Assembly: GCF_003480435.1 (NCBI RefSeq)
Contig: NZ_QUJB01000005.1
Coordinates: 62,001-126,000 of the forward strand
DNA from: Clostridium sp. AM30-24
Lineage (GTDB): Bacteria > Bacillota > Clostridia > Lachnospirales > Lachnospiraceae
DNA: 64,000 bases
Direction of reading: 5' to 3'
Part shown: piece by piece, positions 53,468 to 61,678 of the stretch
Layout: each line of letters begins with the position of its first letter
How positions within the stretch are numbered: position 1 is the first letter of the stretch
Translations under genes and position numbers: made by a program
Notes under the pieces: model-generated
The model's input: only the letters and a program-made list of their open reading frames with translations
Databases searched by the model: none
Told to the model about the DNA's origin: nothing

Positions 53468-54790
53468 TTATGCTGTTTTTCTGCTCGGACGAACAAATAA
53501 GATGCAGCCTACGATGATGCAGATCGCGCACATCACTCCACCGACACCAACGGTCATTCCGATTCCGGACATGGTCCACATCGGAACGAGACCTGCAAAA
53601 GCTTCCTTCCAGCACATAACCGCGCTGTAGATACCGTGGTTATCCGGTGCGCTGGAGCTGGAATCCGGGTCAACGGCACGGACAAGTGCAAGACCTGTCG
53701 CCGTGTTTCCTGTACCTACTCCGAATGCCATCAATGCTTTTTCAAACCATTCTTCTTTGCAGAACAGCTTGCAGAAGCCAAGAGACATCGCAAGTGTCAG
53801 CGCACAGCAGATTGCTGTGTAGATCACGATCGGCACGATGTATGTACTGATGAGTTCGATATCAAGTGTTGCCATTGCTGTGAGGACAACAACCTCAAGT
53901 AAAAATCCGCTGACATGCTTGATGGTCTTTACATCAATGTATCGGTCTAGTTTGACTGCCTTCGCAAGATTCCAGATAATCGCTCCGCCGAGGATGCCCT
54001 GAATAACAGTCGGAAGAACGCTGACACCCGGCCATACAAGACCGACGGCCTTGATCAGAAGACGACCTGCGTAAACTGCCGCGAGAAGCCAGCCGCCCTG
54101 AAGCGCAAGGTGGTTGATACCGATGGAGCTTGTCACGGTGCTGCCGATGGAACTTCTCTTTTCCTCCGGAAGGACTCCGCCATAGTACCAGTCAGGCTGT
54201 TTCTGCGCATCCTTAACGAATTTTGTCCAGCCTTTTCTTACACCGATGTTTACAACAACCATGCCGACTAACATAGCCATGATCAGACCAAAGGTAGCAA
54301 GGACCATTCCGACAGACAGATTTTCCGGAATACCGAGGTTCTCATACGTCTGTCCTGCCGCACCTGCATTTCCGTGACCTCCCTGGAACGCGAACACACC
54401 CATGGTGCCCCATCCCTTCGGAAGACCCGGCCAAAGCACCGCGAGCAGTGCTCCAAGAGCAGCGCCGACTGCCATCTGCATACCGTAGATTCCCTGCTCA
54501 ACGCAGATGTAATCCATGTATCCGACAACTTTCTTTTTGTTGATCGTAACGCCGAATAACAGAGCCGCCATGATCGGAGCAATCAGGACGTTGGAGAATT
54601 TTGAGAAAGACTCCGGAATTTCAACAAGGCCAAGCATCTGCTGACCAAGGATCAGTGCCAGAAGTCCTCCGATCAGGGAAGCCGGAAGGAACAGCTTCTG
54701 GATAGGTTTTACGATTTCTCTTACAAAAAATCCTGCGAGCATGAACACGCCAATGAGGATCATGTCGCTAAATAGAGACGCAACTGTCAT
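53468..54790 (-). CDS. ESS/GltS-family sodium symporter, divergent copy
   Basis: A 440-residue membrane symporter of the sodium:glutamate family, clearly different from the two copies near 4-7 kb. The first re-entrant loop reads FQGGHGNAGAAGQTYENLGI, the second FGVGTGNTATGLALVR. About ten to twelve hydrophobic segments are visible. GGGGG lies 5 bases before the ATG. It has a promoter of the same design as that of the rraA-like gene, so it likely imports the substrate of that enzyme, a dicarboxylate or hydroxy acid, and not necessarily glutamate. Confidence 0.82.
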   Translation of the reverse strand: MTVASLFSDMILIGVFMLAGFFVREIVKPIQKLFLPASLIGGLLALILGQQMLGLVEIPESFSKFSNVLIAPIMAALLFGVTINKKKVVGYMDYICVEQGIYGMQMAVGAALGALLAVLWPGLPKGWGTMGVFAFQGGHGNAGAAGQTYENLGIPENLSVGMVLATFGLIMAMLVGMVVVNIGVRKGWTKFVKDAQKQPDWYYGGVLPEEKRSSIGSTVTSSIGINHLALQGGWLLAAVYAGRLLIKAVGLVWPGVSVLPTVIQGILGGAIIWNLAKAVKLDRYIDVKTIKHVSGFLLEVVVLTAMATLDIELISTYIVPIVIYTAICCALTLAMSLGFCKLFCKEEWFEKALMAFGVGTGNTATGLALVRAVDPDSSSSAPDNHGIYSAVMCWKEAFAGLVPMWTMSGIGMTVGVGGVMCAICIIVGCILFVRPSRKTA

Positions 54791-54877
54791 ATGTACCCCC
54801 GTAAAAATATTTTCTTTTGATTATTTTGGATGTAGCATTTTGTTTTCTTTTGATTGGCCCAATCTCTTTATGTCCAT

Positions 54878-54917
54878 ATTGTATCTCTGTTCTTTTTCAA
54901 ATACAAACAATGTATTT
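54878..54917 (-). promoter_or_regulatory. promoter and LysR-type box of third gltS-like gene
   Basis: The minus strand reads TTGTAT (54901-54906), 17 bases, TACAAT (54878-54883). Upstream and overlapping is AAATACATTGTTTGTATTT (54899-54917), a dyad of the T-N11-A kind. The same box and -10 (TACAATATGG) occur before the rraA-like gene. The rest of the 54791-55225 gap holds a terminator and hairpin, with no gene seen. Confidence 0.75.
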
Positions 54918-55026
54918 CTTTTATTTTAACAAAAAATCATTGTTATGTAACTATTGTTTCCTTTATTTTTACGATTGGCTTTTCACATTTACTCTCGTGT
55001 TTTCAGACATCTGTGTGAAAAATGCA

Positions 55027-55074
55027 AAAAGCAGATCAGGGACAGGTTGAGCTTCCTGTCCCTGGTCTGCTTTT
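55027..55074. terminator. terminator of rraA-like gene, near-perfect palindrome
   Basis: AAAAGCAGAYCAGGGACAGG and its complement form a 20-base stem with an 8-base loop. TTTTTGCATTTTT follows on the minus strand. A second hairpin TCTTCCCGGGC/GCCCGGGAAGA lies at 55149-55177, nearer the gene. Confidence 0.85.
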
Positions 55075-55225
55075 CGCAAAATAAGGTTTGGGGTATAACA
55101 AACATAAAGTATAGGGGTCTTCATTATGAAATGAATCGATGCTGAATTCTTCCCGGGCATTTGACCGCCCGGGAAGACGGCAGTTCCAGCTCCGCGCATG
55201 ACAAACTGTCCGTATATGATCTGGA

Positions 55226-55927
55226 TTACGGCTCGTAAACGTCGTCGATGATCTCGAACTCTTTTGCCGCGAGTGTCTTCTCGACCCATTCTCTCTTTGC
55301 TGTGCCGTTCTTTGCAGCCGCGAGCTTGCTCTCGTCTGCTGCCTGGAACTTCTTCGCATCCTCTAAGATCTGAGCAGCATCTTTTCTCGGGATAACGATA
55401 ACGCCATCCGGATCAGCCAGAATGATGTCTCCCGGGTTTACGCTGACTCCACCGCAGGATACCGGTACGTTTACTTCGCCCGGACCCTCTTTATATGGGC
55501 CACCCGGTGTTGTGCCTGTGCAGTATACCGGGAAATCCCATTTTCCGATCTCATCGATGTCACGGATCGGTCCATCAAGAACGATACCGGCGATCTTTCT
55601 GTCATAGCGAAGGTAAGCCATCATGATCTCACCCATCAGGGAACGTGTATCATCCTCTTCGTTGGATACTACGATGAAGTCGCCTTCCTGTGCAATGTTT
55701 AATGCTGCGTGAAGAGCAAGGTTGTCGCCGCCTCTTGCCTTAACAGTGAGTGCCGGCCCGACTGCCATCTGCTCTTTCGGCTGACTTACAAGGCGGATTC
55801 TCGGATTCATCGCCGCGTTTCTTCCCATTACATCACATGTGTTGGACGCCGGAATGTTCTTAAACTGCATCATAACCTCTTTGTCCGGCATGTGTCTCTT
55901 TAAATAGATTCTCTTACCTACTGCCAT
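55226..55927 (-). CDS. RraA-like aldolase/decarboxylase
   Basis: A 233-residue protein of the RraA/HMG-aldolase fold. GIVLDGPIRDIDEI has Asp118 and Arg122-Asp123, the metal and substrate residues of 4-hydroxy-4-methyl-2-oxoglutarate aldolase and oxaloacetate decarboxylases. TVKARGGDNLALHAAL forms the other part of the pocket. A catabolic enzyme is more likely than an RNase E inhibitor, as RNase E is rare in this lineage and the gene shares a promoter design with a symporter. AAGGAG lies before the ATG. Confidence 0.85.
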   Translation of the reverse strand: MAVGKRIYLKRHMPDKEVMMQFKNIPASNTCDVMGRNAAMNPRIRLVSQPKEQMAVGPALTVKARGGDNLALHAALNIAQEGDFIVVSNEEDDTRSLMGEIMMAYLRYDRKIAGIVLDGPIRDIDEIGKWDFPVYCTGTTPGGPYKEGPGEVNVPVSCGGVSVNPGDIILADPDGVIVIPRKDAAQILEDAKKFQAADESKLAAAKNGTAKREWVEKTLAAKEFEIIDDVYEP

Positions 55928-56002
55928 TTTGTAATCTCCTTTTCCTTGGATTTTTATGTGGTTGAGATCGCTTCTTTTGCTCTCTCATCTCTTTCTGACC
56001 AT

Positions 56003-56042
56003 ATTGTATCGCAGGTCTATAACAATTACAAACAATGTATTT
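56003..56042 (-). promoter_or_regulatory. promoter and LysR-type box of rraA-like gene
   Basis: The minus strand reads TTGTAA (56026-56031), 17 bases, TACAAT (56003-56008) then ATGG, with AAATACATTGTTTGTA just upstream. The layout is identical to the promoter at 54878-54917. Confidence 0.75.
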
Positions 56043-56075
56043 ATTTGCTTTCCACAATATTTTTTTGTTATCCAC

Positions 56076-56104
56076 TTTACATCCCGGTAAACAGTATATA
56101 TAAT
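56076..56104 (+). promoter_or_regulatory. promoter of lysR-type gene
   Basis: TTTACA and TATAAT are 17 bases apart, divergent from the rraA-like promoter. The transcript would have a leader of about 250 bases that contains two dispersed repeats. Confidence 0.7.
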
Positions 56105-56153
56105 GAAAGTACTGGCGGAAAATCCGTCTTTTCGCAAAACGCTGTTTTACAGT

Positions 56154-56287
56154 AACTGTTCAGTAGGTCTGCACACTTGCTGCGCTGACCGTAAGAAAAC
56201 ATAGGCTGGAAGTCAAAAATCCCATCGACGCAGGTGCTGTGGGCCAGTGGCACACAGCCAGCACGGACCGAAGCGCAACGTAGAACG
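56154..56287. repeat. epsilon and delta repeats in the lysR leader
   Basis: 56154-56209 matches the epsilon elements (AACTGTTCAG, GGTCTGC, TGCGCTGACCGTAAGAAAAC). 56233-56287, read on the minus strand, matches the delta unit (TTCTACGTTGCGCTTCGGTC, then GTGCTG, TGTGCCACTGGCCCA, AGCACC). The rest of the 55928-56364 gap holds the two divergent promoters. Confidence 0.65.
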
Positions 56288-56364
56288 TTTTAAAATGGAT
56301 TTTTACTCGTAACTATGAAGGCACTGAATCGTTACGTCTTGTAAAAGATAAAAGGGGTCTTTTT

Positions 56365-57315
56365 ATGAATTTACTCAGCTTGTACTATTTCGTTGAACTT
56401 GCCAAAGAGCTTCACGTCACCAACACAGCCCAGAAGCTCTATATCTCCCAGCAGAACCTAAGCCAGCATATCCAGCGTCTGGAACAGTACTACGGTGTTC
56501 CTCTCTTTCACCGGAAGCCAAAGCTCGCCCTTACCTATGCAGGGGAACAGCTCTACGCTGTTGCAGTGAAGATCCTCGCTGAGGAACATGAATTCCAGAA
56601 CCGCCTCGCCGACATCTCCGAAAAGAGCATCGGCAATCTGAAACTCGGTATCCCGTCTTACCGCGGACAGATCTGTCTTCCGGAGATCCTGCCGAGATTC
56701 TATGCGAAATGGCCGAATATCAAGATCGAGCTCTGCAATGAATCCTCCAATAAAATGGAAGAACGTCTCTACAATGGGGAACTTGATATTTTTATCGGTG
56801 TCATGTATCAGGATAATCCAAAACTGGAATCTTCCACTCTTCTGACCGACCATATTTATCTGGTCTGTTCCAACGAGCTTTTGCAGCGCCACTATCCCGA
56901 TTCCTGGCAAAAATTAAAAGAGGAGTCCTTAAGCGGCGTGGAACTGGCACATTTTTCAAAAATTCCGTTCCTGCTCCCAGCCTCCTCCATGAAGCTTCGA
57001 AAGACTCTGGATCAATGTTTTCTCGACGCAAAGGTAAAGCCGAATATTTTTCTGGAATCCCAGACTACAGAGCTTTTTATGTCCCTGTATCCGCATAATT
57101 ATGGGGCATTCTTCTGCACCCAGATGCGTCTCCCAACGCTCTTAGCTGCCCACCCGGATGCCAATGCATTTCCGCTCGCGCTGAAAAAATCACTGATCAA
57201 CCACCGGCTGGTCCTTGCCTACCACAAAGAACGTTTCCTTCCGGAGTATGCCCATGATTTTATTGAGATCACGAAGGATGTGTTTGATGGGATCGCGAAG
57301 GTTCGGCCGAACTGA
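56365..57315 (+). CDS. LysR-family transcriptional regulator
   Basis: A 316-residue regulator. The winged helix covers residues 1-60 (YYFVELAKELHVTNTAQKLY then ISQQNLSQHIQRLEQ), and a substrate-binding domain covers about 90-300 (IGNLKLGIPSYRGQICLPEI). It is divergent from the rraA-like gene and probably controls it and the third symporter through the shared T-N11-A boxes. AAGGGG lies before the ATG. The effector is likely a carboxylate. Confidence 0.92.
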   Translation: MNLLSLYYFVELAKELHVTNTAQKLYISQQNLSQHIQRLEQYYGVPLFHRKPKLALTYAGEQLYAVAVKILAEEHEFQNRLADISEKSIGNLKLGIPSYRGQICLPEILPRFYAKWPNIKIELCNESSNKMEERLYNGELDIFIGVMYQDNPKLESSTLLTDHIYLVCSNELLQRHYPDSWQKLKEESLSGVELAHFSKIPFLLPASSMKLRKTLDQCFLDAKVKPNIFLESQTTELFMSLYPHNYGAFFCTQMRLPTLLAAHPDANAFPLALKKSLINHRLVLAYHKERFLPEYAHDFIEITKDVFDGIAKVRPN

Positions 57316-57367
57316 TCTTTGATATCTGCGCCAACTGATGGCAGCTTTTTTCGAAATCATCGCAGAA

Positions 57368-57425
57368 CAAAAAATTCCCCTCTGGAACTCACGCATCCAG
57401 TGAGCTCCAACAGGGGAGTTTTTTG
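57368..57425. terminator. shared terminator between lysR and tctA remnant
   Basis: A stem built on CTCCCCTGTTGGAGCTCACTG and its near complement is flanked by A6 and T6 runs, so it works in both directions. Confidence 0.85.
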
Positions 57426-57429
57426 TATT

Positions 57430-58250
57430 TTATGCTATTTTTCTGTTCTTCATCGCCTTCACAGCCATGCTGATGATTGGAACAACAACAGTCAGGAAGA
57501 TGAGAAGTAAGAGTACAAGGCTCGCCGGTCTCTGTAAGTAATAGAGAAGTATCGGCTGTCCCTTGGACATTAAGATTGCGTTCTTGAAGCCGGACTCACC
57601 AGTCGCTTCAAGAAGCATTCCGAGGATGATCGGGGCTGTCGGAAGATTGTGTAAGTCGTTGTAATATTCTTTGTGAACATGGACTGTCCAGGAGTTAAAC
57701 CATGGAGGATCAATGCTCAAAAGAACTGCTGCAACTGTAGAACCCGGAATACCCAATGTTATCAGTGGAATGATACTTCCTCCCGTTACCGCATTATTAG
57801 CCGTCTCTGATGCACAAATCGCCTCTAAAGATCCATCACCAAACTCTTCCGGATGTTTGGATGCTTTCTTTGCCTGGCTGTATGCAAACCACGCGCCGAT
57901 ATCTCCGCCCGCACCCGGTAAAATTCCTACAACAACGTCGATGATTGCGGATCTGATGAAATTCGGGATCAGCTGAACGATTTCCTTCATGGTCGGAAGG
58001 AATTTACCTTTCATGCTCTCCTCGTCAACTGTTCTGTGAACTCCCTGCTTAAATGCAAGATACTGTTCACTTAAAACTAATGCCTGGGAGATAGAGAATA
58101 ATCCGATCAGGGCTGGTACAGTAGAAATTCCCGAATACAGGCCATCAATCCCAAAGGTAAAACGAAGCTGTCCTGTCAATCCATCTGTTCCGATGGTTCC
58201 AAGGAATAATCCAAAGCATCCCATTAAAAATCCCTTAATCATAGAGCCGC
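57430..58250 (-). pseudogene. tctA: tctA remnant (tripartite tricarboxylate transporter, large subunit)
   Basis: This is part of a TctA-type membrane protein that should have about 500 residues. True homology starts near FLGTIGTDGLTGQLRFTFG and includes GILPGAGGDIGAWFAYSQAK and NNAVTGGSIIPLITLGIPGS. Then about 100 residues are replaced by a short unrelated stretch before APIILGMLLEATGESGF and the C terminus. The first codons of the open frame (58251-58284) are antisense to a dehydrogenase remnant. No tctB or tctC is present. It is truncated and internally deleted, so almost surely inactive. Confidence 0.85.
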
Positions 58251-58710
58251 CGCCGAGACCGCCGATGTTCTCACTGATTTCCATGAAAGTCAGCCGTATG
58301 CTATGATCGTTCGTATCACATCAACCACTCGCAAAGTGATCGAGTCAAACCCGAACTTAAAAGTTATCGTTCGTCACGGTGCCGATTTCGACGTTCTTAA
58401 CGTAAAAACACACCCTGACAACAACATTCAAGTTCTCCACGAACCGGTCGCAAACAGTACCTCCATTGCAGAGGCAGCAATATAGCTCACCTTAGAGTGC
58501 AGCCGTAACGTGACTATTCTCCATAAGACATGGGTATGTTGCGATAAAGCAGACAATTTCTACAAGATAAAATTAAAAGTGCGCAAGAACACATTAAAGG
58601 CAGAACCATCAATCTGACCGGCAGCGACAACACCGGAAGCTGCGTTACAAAACACTGTCTCACATTCAAGATAAATGTTCTCGCATACGATCCGTAAAAG
58701 CCAACTTCTT
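58251..58710 (+). pseudogene. 2-hydroxyacid dehydrogenase remnant
   Basis: The DNA closely follows codons about 34-174 of the intact dehydrogenase at 60109-61137 (VIESNPNLKVIVRHGA is readable). A TAG replaces the codon after SIAEAA, a 15-base insertion follows HKTWV, and the frame ends at AYDP. Directly after that it joins the 3' flank and terminator of the intact gene. It is a second copy with both ends lost and an internal jump of about 170 codons. Confidence 0.85.
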
Positions 58711-58728
58711 TTCTCATATAGCGAAAAT

Positions 58729-58768
58729 AGGCAGGACTTATCAAGATGATAGGTTCTGCCTGTTTTTT
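58729..58768 (+). terminator. terminator kept behind the dehydrogenase remnant
   Basis: AGGCAGGACTTATC and GATAGGTTCTGCCT pair and run into TTTTTT. The sequence is nearly the same as the terminator at 61177-61216. Confidence 0.85.
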
Positions 58769-58825
58769 GCTGTATCTTCATAGAAGAAACCTGTTAGAAA
58801 TTTTTCTGTAGCTTTTTATAGTCAG

Positions 58826-59779
58826 TTAACGGTTATTTATTTTCAACTCTCCCTTAATTTTCTCAAGATCATACTCCGGCGCTGCTTTCACCACTGCCTT
58901 GTAGATTTCCTTCAATTGATCTGCTGATGTCTCTAAAGCATCTGCAATCTGTTCCAGAGACTGACCTTTCCGGACTTTTTTAACGATTAAGTCAATCTCT
59001 TTCTGCCTACGTCCCTGATCGAGTCCGCTATCATATCCATTATCGTATCCTTCCTCATACCCACATTCCCTCACATTTTTCAGATGCAACTCTTCGTTAT
59101 ATTCTGTCAATACCACGTTTCGCACCTCCGCTCTGTTTTTCTTTAAAAGATCCTTCAACACGCCCTCTTTCAAGGACTTACTGATTGCTTCATCTACAGC
59201 TTCCTCCAATATCTTTCCGACACGGACTCCCTGTCTCACATTTTCCACAAAATAAGAATAATCGTGCAATGTCTGGCACTTCTCCATTAATTTCTGATTG
59301 TATCCATAATTAATATTTAACACGATCGCAGTACACTCCAGCGCTGCCTCCTCATCCTGCCCGCCTTCAAATGAATCTGACAGCCGGAGAATCCTTCTTT
59401 CCGGTTCCTTCTTTAAACCGTTATAAAAGACAAGAAACTTCGGCTTTGGGATCATGATCTGCTTTTCGGAATACATATCAAGATGGTTGCTTTCTATCCA
59501 TCCCTTTAGCAGATCTCCAAAATATATGGTTCCCCTCAATGGCATGTTTGGATTACTGGTACTCTGGGCTTCATACAAATTCAGATAATGTGCAAACAAG
59601 AATGAGACATCATTTTTCATCCCCATATACACCACATCTTCCAGCGTATTAATCTCCAGATCGTCCGCATTCGTATACGAACTTCCGTTTACTGCGTTAT
59701 ACAGGCTCAGTAACTCCTCCTTCCCATGAAACACCAGTCGGAAAAGGCTGTCTTTAAAGTTTCTCTTTACTTTCGTCAT
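58826..59779 (-). CDS. Rpn/PD-(D/E)XK nuclease family transposase
   Basis: A 317-residue protein of the recombination-promoting nuclease family, often annotated as a transposase. KNDVSFLF and LYEAQSTSNPNMPLRG hold the Asp and the Glu-x-Gln of the nuclease core. The C-terminal part has a Tyr/Gly-Asp repeat (GYEEGYDNGYDSGLDQG) and a helical tail. The ATG at 59779 is preceded by AAAGGAG and a consensus-spaced promoter. No terminal inverted repeats were found around it. It lies between two copies of the dehydrogenase gene. Confidence 0.82.
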   Translation of the reverse strand: MTKVKRNFKDSLFRLVFHGKEELLSLYNAVNGSSYTNADDLEINTLEDVVYMGMKNDVSFLFAHYLNLYEAQSTSNPNMPLRGTIYFGDLLKGWIESNHLDMYSEKQIMIPKPKFLVFYNGLKKEPERRILRLSDSFEGGQDEEAALECTAIVLNINYGYNQKLMEKCQTLHDYSYFVENVRQGVRVGKILEEAVDEAISKSLKEGVLKDLLKKNRAEVRNVVLTEYNEELHLKNVRECGYEEGYDNGYDSGLDQGRRQKEIDLIVKKVRKGQSLEQIADALETSADQLKEIYKAVVKAAPEYDLEKIKGELKINNR

Positions 59780-59792
59780 AGTTTCTCCTTTC

Positions 59793-59821
59793 ATTGTACA
59801 CGATATATAGTTTTTTTGCAA
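59793..59821 (-). promoter_or_regulatory. promoter of Rpn-type gene
   Basis: The minus strand reads TTGCAA, 17 bases, TACAAT. The -10 ends about 13 bases before the start codon. Confidence 0.7.
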
Positions 59822-60019
59822 TTTCGTGGGAACGATTTCAGAACTGAAGTCAGATACCACAGACGCCCGGAATCACGGGCAGGGATCTCCAGGAAAGAGA
59901 TCTGTTTGATAATCTTATATTAGCATATTTGCCTTATAAAAGAAAGTGCTATAACATATAAGCGTCTCTTTTCGTACCAGCGATTTTCAACAACATTTCT
60001 TTTTCAATCTTACAAAAAC

Positions 60020-60055
60020 AGATTGTTTTATTTTGTGAACAATCTCCGCTATAAT
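60020..60055 (+). promoter_or_regulatory. promoter and operator-like dyad of dehydrogenase gene
   Basis: TATAAT (60050-60055) has only a weak -35. Over that place lies a dyad AGATTGTT/AACAATCT (60020-60045), which suggests activator or repressor control. Confidence 0.6.
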
Positions 60056-60108
60056 AAAGACAGTGAAAAACAGTTTATCAAAAATGTTTCATTATAGGAG
60101 GTATTATC

Positions 60109-61137
60109 ATGGGTTGGAAAATTTTACTCCCACAGGAAATTATGTCCGAAGGCCGTAAGCTTCTTGAGGATGCTGGCCATACCGTAATCGACGGCCGCGG
60201 TTTTGAGACAGAGGACGTTCTCGCTGATTTCAAGGAATATCAGCCGGACGCTATGATCGTCCGTATCACACCGATCACACGCGAAGTGATCGAGTCAAAC
60301 CCGAACTTAAAGGTTATTGTTCGTCACGGCGCCGGTTTCGACGCTCTTGACGTAAAGGCCTGCCACGACAACAATGTACAGGCTCTCTACGCACCGGTCG
60401 CAAACAGCACCTCCGTTGCAGAGACAGCAATGTTACTCATCTTAGAGTGCAGCCGTAACGTGACTGTCCTTCATAAGACATGGGTAAATGACTTCTACAA
60501 GGCAAAATTAAAAGTCCGCAAGAACACATTAAACGGCAAGACCATCGGTCTGATCGGCTGCGGCAACATCGGAAGCCGCGTTGCAAAGCGCTGCCTCGCA
60601 TTCGAGATGAATGTTCTCGCATACGACCCGTACAAACCAGCTTCTGAGTTCCCGGACGGCGTTGAGGTTGTCCGCGACCTTGACCGCATCTTCAAAGAGT
60701 GCGACTATGTTTCCCTTCACTGCCCGAACACTCCGGTTACCAAGAACATGGTAAATGCAGAGCGTCTCGCAATGATGAAACCAACAGCATTCTTGATCAA
60801 CACCGCTCGCGGCGGCTGCGTGGACGAGGATGCCCTCTACGAGGCATGCAAGAATGGCGTGATCGCAGGTGCCGGTCTTGACGCAATCAAGAAGGAACCG
60901 GTTGATCCGGCTAACCCGCTTCTTACACTCGACAATGTTATCATCTATCCGCATATCGGCGGCAACACATCTGAGGCTGCCCACCGCGCTTCCTACTTCG
61001 CAGCTATGGGTGTTCAGGAAGTTTACGAGGGCAAGAAGCCAACATGGCCGATCAACGATGTTGACTATAAGACAGCTAAGACCTACACAGACACAAAGAA
61101 ACCGGATACAAAACCGGCTGGAATGTTTGATTTCTAA
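60109..61137 (+). CDS. D-isomer-specific 2-hydroxyacid dehydrogenase (SerA-like)
   Basis: A 342-residue NAD(P)-dependent oxidoreductase. The Rossmann loop is GLIGCGNIGSRVAKR (about 147-161), and the catalytic residues are Arg234 (NTARGG), Glu263 (KKEP) and His282 (PHIGGNT). It lacks the ACT domains of full SerA, so it may reduce or oxidise another 2-hydroxy acid. The flanking transporter and aldolase genes suggest carboxylate breakdown. It has an own promoter with a dyad and a terminator. A decayed second copy lies 1.8 kb upstream. Confidence 0.9.
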   Translation: MGWKILLPQEIMSEGRKLLEDAGHTVIDGRGFETEDVLADFKEYQPDAMIVRITPITREVIESNPNLKVIVRHGAGFDALDVKACHDNNVQALYAPVANSTSVAETAMLLILECSRNVTVLHKTWVNDFYKAKLKVRKNTLNGKTIGLIGCGNIGSRVAKRCLAFEMNVLAYDPYKPASEFPDGVEVVRDLDRIFKECDYVSLHCPNTPVTKNMVNAERLAMMKPTAFLINTARGGCVDEDALYEACKNGVIAGAGLDAIKKEPVDPANPLLTLDNVIIYPHIGGNTSEAAHRASYFAAMGVQEVYEGKKPTWPINDVDYKTAKTYTDTKKPDTKPAGMFDF

Positions 61138-61176
61138 TCAATCGTTTGCCAACTTCTTTTCTCATATAATGAAAGC

Positions 61177-61216
61177 AGGCAGGACTTATCGGAGTGATAG
61201 GTTCTGCCTGTTTTTT
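61177..61216 (+). terminator. terminator of dehydrogenase gene
   Basis: AGGCAGGACTTATC and GATAGGTTCTGCCT pair around GGAGT and run into TTTTTT. Confidence 0.9.
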
Positions 61217-61290
61217 ATAGTTGATACATCTGTCCAAATCACCCATACTATAGGCAGATAGCGCATCTATCTTTAAAAGCAGACCGCTGT

Positions 61291-61369
61291 CGGTCGTGCG
61301 GGATATAAATAGACCGTGCTAACGTAGTTCGCTTCCGGTCATGCGAATCATAAATAGACCGTGTTAAAG
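61291..61369. repeat. two direct repeats with 45-base period
   Basis: CGGTCRTGCGRRW (start 61291 and 61336) continues into ATAAATAGACCGTG and YTAAMG in both. GACCG/CGGTC inverted pairs lie inside. The rest of the 61138-61707 gap holds two terminators and a hairpin (61376-61401). An open frame reading over it shows no family likeness. Confidence 0.6.
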
Positions 61370-61624
61370 TCTTTAAAGCCCTCTGATTTTTCAGGGGGCT
61401 TCATTCATCTGAATAGGAAATGAATTTATAGTATTTTAAAGATCCATTTGAAAATTTATACTGGATGGTTCCATGCAGCTCAAAAATAGAGAAATTTGAA
61501 AAATTAATTTTAAAGAAACAATCAGAAAACAAACCGACTGATTCCGTCAGAATCATTAAAATATTCGGCAAAAAATCCGTCCTCCTTTTTCAGGATATCT
61601 CGACAGATGCGCTGATTCTACTGC

Positions 61625-61678
61625 AAAAAAATCCCACCAAACATATCACATTTTCTCCTGTCATACATTCGGTGGGAT
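61625..61678 (-). terminator. terminator of dnaJ
   Basis: ATCCCACC and GGTGGGAT pair across a long loop and run into TTTTTTT on the minus strand, 30 bases after the dnaJ stop. Confidence 0.75.

Noticed and set aside
55226..55927. RNase E inhibitor RraA
   Set aside because: Metal-site residues and context fit the aldolase/decarboxylase branch, and RNase E is rare in this lineage.
57430..58284. Intact short TctA-like protein
   Set aside because: The first codons are antisense to a dehydrogenase remnant, about half the N-terminal part and an inner 100 residues are missing, and there are no partner genes.
61291..61369. Possible CRISPR array
   Set aside because: There are only two imperfect repeats, with a short spacer of about 11 bases, and no cas genes in the window.
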